Assembly (NCBI GenBank): GCA_945862035.1
Contig: CAMAXB010000176.1
Location: forward strand, 1-6,433
Direction: 5' to 3'
Length of the DNA: 6,433 bases
Source of the DNA: Opitutus sp. GAS368
Lineage (GTDB): Bacteria > Verrucomicrobiota > Verrucomicrobiia > Opitutales > Opitutaceae
Below the pieces are notes generated by a model. That model did no database searches and was not told the origin of the DNA. It saw nothing but the letters and a program-made list of their open reading frames with translations. Positions 1 through 4,944 of this stretch are shown here, piece by piece (positions within the stretch are counted from its first letter, which is position 1; every line of letters begins with the position of its first letter). Position numbers and translations under genes: made by a program.

Positions 1-1
1 C

Positions 2-880
2 ATCGAGCAGTGGCGCGACACCAAGCTGGTCTCCGACGTCGAGCGCTGGATCATCCGCATGGGCATTGGCTACTTCTCCGCCGCCGAGGGCATTGTGGGC
101 GACAACATCCAGCACGTCGTCCGCGAGCTGGTCACCGCCCCCGAGCTCAAGCTCGTCCTGGGTCGCCACGCCCACGAGGAGAACATCCACGCCGACTCCC
201 TCCTCTACATGATCTCCTCGCTGGGCATCAACCCCCACGAGTGCGAGGCCATGTTCGAGGACGTCGACACGATCGTGAAGAAGAACCTCTTCGTTACCCG
301 CATCTCCAAGGACCTCCGCCGCGACATCGACCTCACGCTGCCCGAGAACAAGAAGATGCTGGCCCGCAACATCTTCGTCTTCGGTCAGTGCATGGAGGGT
401 ACCCAGTTCTACGGCCTCTTCGGCATGATCCTGTCCCTCTACCGGCAGAACAAGTTCCCCGGTATCGGCCAGATGTTCCGCTACACCCTCCGCGACGAGT
501 CCAACCACATTGAGGTCTTCCGCAATCTGTTCATGGACTTGGTGGAGGAGAACCGCGAGATCTGGACCGCCGAGTTCAAGGAAGAGCTCCGCCAGACCAT
601 GGCCGAGGCCGTCCAGCTCGAGAAGGATTTCATCCGTGACTGTCTCCCGGTCAACGCCGTGGGCCTCGCCGTCGACGAGTTCGTCACCTACATCGACTTT
701 ATCGCGGACCGTCGTCTCGAGGGTGTCGGCCTTGCCCCGCTCAATGCCGGCGTCAAGAACCCCCTCCCTTGGCTCGCGGAGATGATGGACATTAAGAAGG
801 AACAAAACTTCTTCGAAGGCCGCGTCACCGAGTACCAGAAGGCCTCCGCTCTCAACGTTGCCGCCGACGACGATCTCTGA
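2..880 (+). CDS. nrdB: Ribonucleotide reductase beta subunit, class Ic-like (NrdB/R2), 5' end missing
   Basis: Radical-generating R2 subunit of class I ribonucleotide reductase, a cytosolic partner of NrdA in dNTP synthesis. The first full codon is at base 2 and the reading frame is open to the window edge, so the start lies upstream; 292 residues are visible. All six metal ligands of the ferritin-like fold can be placed (fragment numbering): E29 in AAEGIVGDN, E60 and H63 in EENIH, E132 in CMEGTQF, and E166 and H169 in RDESNH. Their spacing matches my recollection of Chlamydia trachomatis R2c (E89, E120, H123, E193, E227, H230). The residue four after H63, tyrosine in class Ia, is Leu67 (bases 200-202), followed by L68 and Y69 as in the chlamydial FLY motif. 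Y278 in RVTEYQ matches the C-terminal radical-transfer tyrosine. The end, NVAADDDL, is an acidic tail probably used to dock on NrdA. nrdA follows after 260 bases. Family certain; the metal content (Mn/Fe) is inferred from family knowledge. Confidence 0.95.
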   Translation: MEQWRDTKLVSDVERWIIRMGIGYFSAAEGIVGDNIQHVVRELVTAPELKLVLGRHAHEENIHADSLLYMISSLGINPHECEAMFEDVDTIVKKNLFVTRISKDLRRDIDLTLPENKKMLARNIFVFGQCMEGTQFYGLFGMILSLYRQNKFPGIGQMFRYTLRDESNHIEVFRNLFMDLVEENREIWTAEFKEELRQTMAEAVQLEKDFIRDCLPVNAVGLAVDEFVTYIDFIADRRLEGVGLAPLNAGVKNPLPWLAEMMDIKKEQNFFEGRVTEYQKASALNVAADDDL

Positions 881-1140
881 TGCGGAAGTAGTAGCGAGGA
901 GCGGGTAGCGAGTAGCGAGCATGGTCGGCTCCGCCGGCCCCTCTCGGCTCCTCCCGTTCGCGAATTTCCCGTCCTTCCTTTTAAAAACAAGTCCGTTACC
1001 CCCTCGTCCGCCCGCCGGCCTCACCCCCGCCGTCGCCCCGTTAGCTCCTCCGTCCGCTCCGTCCTGACCTCTGCTCCGTCCGCCCGCTCCCTCCGTCTAC
1101 TCGCTACTCACTCCTCGCTACTCGCTACTTTCCGCCCGCA
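881..1140 (+). other. nrdB-nrdA intergenic region, pyrimidine-rich on the + strand
   Basis: This gene-free stretch of 260 bases holds the two inverted period-7 tracts and, between them, long runs of C and T on the + strand (about 935-1096), with recurring CTCCGTCCG-like words. An AT-rich island, CCTTTTAAAAACAAG (977-991), is the only obvious non-GC-rich spot and could be part of a promoter, but I find no convincing -35/-10 pair. No intrinsic terminator is recognisable after nrdB, which fits co-transcription with nrdA. No NrdR-box-like pair (consensus roughly ACACTATATATAGTGT) was seen. The last 20 bases before the nrdA ATG contain no Shine-Dalgarno sequence. Confidence 0.7.
890..1128. repeat. 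Two period-7 tracts in inverted orientation bounding the nrdB-nrdA gap
   Basis: The left tract (890-917) reads as 7-base units AGTAGCG, AGGAGCG, GGTAGCG, AGTAGCG. The right tract (1094-1128) reads as CGTCTAC, TCGCTAC, TCACTCC, TCGCTAC, TCGCTAC, which is the same unit on the other strand. Bases 890-915 and 1097-1122 are complementary at 24 of 26 positions (one C/A mismatch and one G/U wobble if transcribed), with 181 bases between them. The right tract ends 12 bases before the nrdA ATG. A transcript running from nrdB into nrdA could form a long stem here. Alternatively the two tracts may simply be separate copies of a dispersed genomic repeat. The repeat structure is read directly; any regulatory role is inference. 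Confidence 0.85.
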
Positions 1141-4100
1141 ATGAACCCCTCGCTCTCCCACGACCTCGCCCTCAAACGCGCCACCCACACCCCCGTCGAA
1201 AACAAGCCAAATTTCGCGTGGCGCGACTGTGTGCCGTCGGACGTCGCGATGCTGCCTGAGATCATCCTCCTCGCGCCCCAAGGTGAGACTCGCTTCGATC
1301 TCGCCGAGATCGCCGACACCCTCGGCAAGGCCCTGACCAACGTCCATTTGGCCCGCGGCGAGACGACCAACATCTTCACCGACGAGACCCGCAGCTTCGT
1401 TGCCCGCATCGTCCGCGAGGTTGCCGCCAACCTAGCCGGCGCCGCCCTCCGCAAGTCCCCCCTGCGCATCTCCCTCAACGATCTCTACGAGCTGATCGAG
1501 AAGACCCTCGTCGATAACAGCGCCTACGACGTCGCGAAGAGCCTCCTCCTCAACCGCTCCCGCAAGCTCGCCCCCGGCGCCTCCGCCCACGCCACCACCG
1601 GCGTCCGCGTCATCCGCCGCAACAAGCACGTCGTCCCCTTCATCGACCAGAAGGTCGAGATCGCCGTCCGCAAGTCCTTCCTCTCCCTCCACCGCGACTC
1701 CACCCCCGCGATCGAGATCACCAAGGCTGTCTCCACCCGCGTCCTCGGATCCAAGCAGTCCTTCGTCCACATCGAGGAGATCCAGGACATCGTCCAGGAA
1801 GAGCTCATGAAGGCCGGCCACTTCAAGGTCGCCGAGGCCTACATCCTCTACCGTGCCCTCCGCTCGGATCAGAGATCGGACACTCAGGTCTCAGCTCTCA
1901 GCTCTCAGGTCTCCGGCGAGTCCGCCTCGGTCGCCGCGCCCGCGCAGCCTTCAATGATCGTCGTCAAGAAGCCTGACGGCTCGACCTACCTCTGGGACCG
2001 CGCCGACCTCGACAAGCGCGTCGAGTTTGCCCGCATCGGCTTGGACCTCTGCCTCTCCTCCGAGGAGATCGAGACCGAGCTCCTTCGCTCCGTCTTCGAC
2101 CAGATCTCCCAAAAGGACCTCGACGCGACCATCATCCTCAACTCGAAGACCCTCATCGAGCGCGATGCCGACTTCGCCAAGTTCGCCGGCCGCATCCAGC
2201 TCACCTACATCTACGAAGAGGTACTCGGCTGGGACATCGTGAAGGACGGCGTCGGCAAGCTGAAGGCCTTCCACGTCGCCGCCTTTAAGAAATACCTCGA
2301 GTACGGCGCCTCCATTAAGCGCCTCAACCCGAAGCTCCTCGACTTCAACCTCGACACGCTGGCCGCCGCCCTCGACCCGTCCGCCGACCTTGAGCTCGAC
2401 TTCCTCGGCGTCCAGACGCTCTACGATCGCTACCTGATCATCGACAAGACGAAGAAGCCCTCCCGCCGTCTCGAGACACCCCAGTTCTTCTGGATGCGCG
2501 TCTCCATGGGCCTCTTTCTCGCCGAGCCCACCGAGCGCGAGGCCCGCGTCACATCGCTCTACTCCCTCTACAAGAGCCGCCGCTTCTGCAGCTCCACGCC
2601 GACGCTCTTCAATTCCGGCACGCTCCACTCGCAGCTGTCCTCCTGCTACCTCTACTACGTCGACGATTCCCTCGAGGGCATCATGTACCGCGGTATCGCG
2701 GAAAACGCCCAGCTCTCCAAGTGGGCCGGCGGCCTCGGCGGCTCTTGGACGGCGGTACGCGGCACCGGCGCCTACATTGGCGGCACCAACGGCGAGTCCC
2801 AGGGCGTTATCCCGTTCCTGAAGCTCCACAATGACCAGCTCGTCGCCGTCAACCAGGGCGGCAAGCGCAAGGGCTCCGGCTGCGCCTACCTCGAGACCTG
2901 GCACAACGACATCTTCGAGTTCCTCGAGCTCCGCAAGAATACGGGTGACGACCGCCGCCGCACCCACGACATGAACACGGCGAACTGGATTCCCGACCTG
3001 TTCATGAAGCGCATGGAGGCCCGCTCGCACTGGACGCTCTTCCGCGCCAACGAGGTCAAGGACCTGCACGAGCTCTACGGCAAGAAGTTCGAGGAGGCCT
3101 ACCTCCGCTACGAGCAACTCGCCGAGGAGGGCAAGATCTTCGGCCAGAAGATCGAGGCCCTCGAGCTCTGGAAAAAGATGCTCTCGATGCTCTTCGAGAC
3201 CGGCCATCCATGGATCACTTTTAAGGACGCCTGCAACATCCGCTCCCCGCAGGACCACGTCGGCGTCATCCACTCGTCGAACCTCTGCACCGAGATCACG
3301 CTCAACACGTCCAATGACGAGACGGCCGTGTGCAACCTCGGCTCGGTCATCCTCGAGAACCACCTCCTGCCCGACGGCTCGCTCGATCACAAGAAGCTTC
3401 GCGAGACCATCCACACCGCAGTCCGCGCGCTCGACAACGTCATCGACATCAATTTCTACCCGACGAAGGCCGCGGAGACGTCCAACCGTCGCCACCGCCC
3501 GATCGGCATGGGCGTCATGGGCCTGGCCCACGCGCTGTATATGAAGGGCATCGCCTTCGCGTCCGACGCGGCGGTCGAGTTCAACGACGAGGCCATGGAG
3601 GCCATCGCCTACTACGCCTATGAGGCTTCGAGCGACCTCGCGGCCGAGCGCGGCACGTACTCCAGCTACAAGGGCTCCAAGTGGGACCGCGGCCTCCTGC
3701 CGCAGGACACCCTGGACCTCCTCGAGCAGGAGCGCGGCGTTGCGGTCGAGGTTCCCCGCGGCGGCCGGATGGATTGGGCGCCCCTCCGCGCCAAGATCGC
3801 CAAGCAGGGCATGCGCAATAGCAACGTGCTCGCGATTGCGCCCACCGCGACGATCTCGAACATCACGGCTACGAGCCCCTGCATCGAGCCCACCTACAAG
3901 AACCTCTTCGTCAAATCCAACCTCTCGGGTGAGTTCATTGTCCTGAACCCCTTCCTCGTGAAGGACCTCAAGGCCCGCGGCCTGTGGAACCAGGACATGA
4001 TCGACAACCTGAAGTACTTCGACGGCGAGCTGAAGGACATCGACGCCGTTCCGGCCGACCTCAAGGCGAAGTACCTCACGGCTTTCGACATCGACCCCAA

Positions 4101-4524
4101 GTGGGTCGTCGAGGCCGCGGCACGTCGCCAGAAGTGGATCGACCAGGCCCAGTCGGTGAACCTCTGGCTCAAGACGCCGGATCTGAAGAACCTCTCCCAC
4201 ATGTACCGCCATGCCTGGCATGCGGGCCTCAAGACCACGTACTACCTCCGCACCCTCGGCGCCTCGAACATCGAAAAGGCGACGGTCGGCGTGAAGAAGG
4301 AAATGCGCGGTGCCGTGAGCGAAGGCTCCTCCGGCGGCCAGAACTCAGGCGACGTGGGTGGCAGCCACTCCGTCAGCGCCATGGCAGCCGCTGCCGGCCC
4401 TTCTCCCTCCTCCCTTGGCCTTTCTCCCGCCTCTTCCCCGAAGAAGGAGTACTCCGCCGAGGAGAAGAGGGTTTGCTCCATCGAGGCGATGAAGCGAGGC
4501 GAAGAATGTGAAGCCTGCCAGTGA
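1141..4524 (+). CDS. nrdA: Ribonucleoside-diphosphate reductase alpha subunit (class I, two ATP-cones)
   Basis: Catalytic R1 subunit that reduces ribonucleoside diphosphates to deoxy forms, with NrdB as radical source. It has 1127 residues, against about 760 in E. coli. Layout: divergent ATP-cone about 42-140; canonical ATP-cone about 155-241 (VIRRNKHVVPF to AEAYILYRAL); linker 242-271; R1 N-terminal helical domain about 272-375; then the ten-stranded barrel. By alignment to E. coli NrdA, catalytic residues are C502 (SSCYL) and C731 (AVCNLGS) as the redox pair, C716 with N714 and E718 (NLCTEI) as thiyl radical site, and Y1034-Y1035 (TTYYLR) for radical transfer. The tail ends in C1123 and C1126 (ECEACQ), the CxxC that is reloaded by thioredoxin-like proteins. 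Residues 1061-1100 form a Gly/Ser/Pro/Ala-rich linker before that tail. The ATG at 1141 is chosen because residues 1-36 look family-like (HDLALKRAT); M37 is the alternative. No Shine-Dalgarno is seen. dATP feedback through the ATP-cones is expected from the family. Confidence 0.97.
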   Translation: MNPSLSHDLALKRATHTPVENKPNFAWRDCVPSDVAMLPEIILLAPQGETRFDLAEIADTLGKALTNVHLARGETTNIFTDETRSFVARIVREVAANLAGAALRKSPLRISLNDLYELIEKTLVDNSAYDVAKSLLLNRSRKLAPGASAHATTGVRVIRRNKHVVPFIDQKVEIAVRKSFLSLHRDSTPAIEITKAVSTRVLGSKQSFVHIEEIQDIVQEELMKAGHFKVAEAYILYRALRSDQRSDTQVSALSSQVSGESASVAAPAQPSMIVVKKPDGSTYLWDRADLDKRVEFARIGLDLCLSSEEIETELLRSVFDQISQKDLDATIILNSKTLIERDADFAKFAGRIQLTYIYEEVLGWDIVKDGVGKLKAFHVAAFKKYLEYGASIKRLNPKLLDFNLDTLAAALDPSADLELDFLGVQTLYDRYLIIDKTKKPSRRLETPQFFWMRVSMGLFLAEPTEREARVTSLYSLYKSRRFCSSTPTLFNSGTLHSQLSSCYLYYVDDSLEGIMYRGIAENAQLSKWAGGLGGSWTAVRGTGAYIGGTNGESQGVIPFLKLHNDQLVAVNQGGKRKGSGCAYLETWHNDIFEFLELRKNTGDDRRRTHDMNTANWIPDLFMKRMEARSHWTLFRANEVKDLHELYGKKFEEAYLRYEQLAEEGKIFGQKIEALELWKKMLSMLFETGHPWITFKDACNIRSPQDHVGVIHSSNLCTEITLNTSNDETAVCNLGSVILENHLLPDGSLDHKKLRETIHTAVRALDNVIDINFYPTKAAETSNRRHRPIGMGVMGLAHALYMKGIAFASDAAVEFNDEAMEAIAYYAYEASSDLAAERGTYSSYKGSKWDRGLLPQDTLDLLEQERGVAVEVPRGGRMDWAPLRAKIAKQGMRNSNVLAIAPTATISNITATSPCIEPTYKNLFVKSNLSGEFIVLNPFLVKDLKARGLWNQDMIDNLKYFDGELKDIDAVPADLKAKYLTAFDIDPKWVVEAAARRQKWIDQAQSVNLWLKTPDLKNLSHMYRHAWHAGLKTTYYLRTLGASNIEKATVGVKKEMRGAVSEGSSGGQNSGDVGGSHSVSAMAAAAGPSPSSLGLSPASSPKKEYSAEEKRVCSIEAMKRGEECEACQ
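1883..1917 (+). repeat. In-frame period-7 tract inside nrdA
   Basis: Four consecutive 7-base units (CTCAGGT, CTCAGCT, CTCAGCT, CTCAGGT at 1883-1910) plus a decayed fifth (CTCCGGC) are translated as part of the low-complexity linker TQVSALSSQVSGE, residues 248-260. The linker joins the second ATP-cone to the R1 body. The unit differs from the TAGCGAG-type unit upstream of nrdA, but the period is the same. A 7-base unit keeps frame only in multiples of three, so the linker length is constrained by the reading frame. Confidence 0.85.
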
Positions 4525-4534
4525 TGACTGATTT

Positions 4535-4564
4535 AAAGCCCCGGCAAAGAGCCGGGGCTTTTTT
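4535..4564 (+). terminator. Rho-independent terminator after nrdA
   Basis: An 11-bp perfect stem pairs AAAGCCCCGGC (4535-4545) with GCCGGGGCTTT (4551-4561) around the loop AAAGA. The T-run spans 4559-4564. It starts 11 bases after the nrdA stop codon and should end the nrdBA transcript. Confidence 0.93.
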
Positions 4565-4569
4565 GTGCC

Positions 4570-4839
4570 ATGCCGACCATCCTTCGCATCCGTGGCTATC
4601 GATTTTATTTTTATGCCTTGGAAGGCACCGAGGCTCCGCACGCCCACATCGATAAAGGGGCGGGCACGCCGAAGGTCTGGCTCACCGATTTATCAGTAGC
4701 TTACAGCGAAGGGTTGAAGGTTGGAGAAATCCGTACCGCGTTGAGGCTGGCGCGAAAGTACCCCGTGAGCTTGGTGAAAGCATGGCATGAATTCCGCGAC
4801 GCAAAAGTTAAAGCAAAGAGCCGGAAGGGGTCATGCTAG
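4570..4839 (+). CDS. DUF4160 domain protein, orphan
   Basis: An 89-residue protein of the DUF4160 family, whose molecular function is unknown. Family hallmarks visible: start MPTILRIRGYRFYFY, the P23-H24-A-H26 motif (usually PHVH), K35-x-W37 (usually KFWL), and W72-H73-E74-F75 near the end (usually WNEYF). The domain occupies nearly the whole protein; a basic tail of about 14 residues (AKVKAKSRKGSC) follows. Members often sit beside a DUF2442 gene in a pair suspected to be toxin-antitoxin-like; no such partner is in the window. The ATG lies only five bases after the T-run of the nrdA terminator, with no good Shine-Dalgarno, so expression would need terminator read-through or a promoter inside the end of nrdA. 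Codon use is visibly AT-richer than in nrdA or the peptidase (ATT, TTT, TTA, AAA used freely), which suggests acquisition by transfer. The stop codon TAG lies within the repeat patch that follows. Family call fairly sure; function unknown. Confidence 0.85.
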   Translation: MPTILRIRGYRFYFYALEGTEAPHAHIDKGAGTPKVWLTDLSVAYSEGLKVGEIRTALRLARKYPVSLVKAWHEFRDAKVKAKSRKGSC

Positions 4840-4889
4840 ACCCTTTTCGGGGACCCCTGATCGGAGGGACATGACCCTTTTCGGGGGCC
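4825..4889. repeat. Compact repeat patch with 14-base direct repeat
   Basis: GACCCTTTTCGGGG occurs exactly at 4839-4852 and again at 4873-4886, 34 bases apart. Each copy can itself form a tiny CCC/GGG hairpin around TTTTC. AAGGGGTCATG (4825-4835) is also a near-inverted match to CATGACCCTTT (4870-4880), and AAGGGGTC (4825-4832) can pair locally with GACCCTT (4839-4845) with one bulged G. The patch overlaps the last codons and stop of the DUF4160 gene. It may be a short palindromic or REP-like element or the scar of a small mobile element; no transposase is present in the window. Confidence 0.6.
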
Positions 4890-4891
4890 AC

Positions 4892-4919
4892 AAAAAAGGC
4901 CCGGGCTTGCGGCCCGGGC
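4892..4919 (-). terminator. Rho-independent terminator of the M14 peptidase gene
   Basis: Read on the - strand, the perfect 8-bp stem GCCCGGGC/GCCCGGGC (4919-4912 with 4906-4899) closes a 5-base loop and is followed, after one base, by six T (complement of the A-run 4892-4897). It lies 26 bases past the stop codon of the convergent peptidase gene. On the + strand it is followed by ATTTAATCTG rather than a T-run, so it serves the - strand gene best, though it may also slow transcripts from the DUF4160 side. Confidence 0.88.
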
Positions 4920-4944
4920 ATTTAATCTGTCGGGGTGAAGCGCC

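Noticed and set aside
10..513. Open frame of 167 codons overlapping nrdB on the same strand
   Set aside because: The product is an Arg/His/Pro-rich string typical of a shifted frame in GC-rich DNA. The NrdB frame over the same bases carries all metal ligands.
921..945. Terminator hairpin after nrdB (TCGGCTCCGCCGG)
   Set aside because: The stem is only about 5 bp and has no following T-run, so it does not qualify as an intrinsic terminator.
961..991. Promoter for nrdA around TTTTAAAAA
   Set aside because: There is an AT-rich island, but no matching -35 element at proper spacing and no known box for RNR regulation; not enough to call a promoter.
996..1045. Possible G-quadruplex on the - strand (C-runs of three to five on the + strand)
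   Set aside because: Four runs exist, but the loops are long (about 7 to 10 bases) and C-rich, so a stable quadruplex is unlikely. The whole spacer is pyrimidine-rich, so such runs are expected.
890..1128. CRISPR-like array
   Set aside because: Units are 7 bases with no spacers and no cas genes nearby; these are short tandem tracts.
1951..4221. A very long open frame (756 codons) on the - strand opposite nrdA
   Set aside because: It mirrors nrdA codon usage: C-rich third positions on the sense strand remove antisense stop codons. The translation is a Val/Glu/Leu/Gly-rich low-complexity string with no recognisable family, while the sense frame has every R1 catalytic residue.
4570..4889. Toxin-antitoxin pair with DUF4160 as one member
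   Set aside because: No second small gene is found on either side; the following bases are repeat and terminator sequence. The pairing is known for the family but not supported here.
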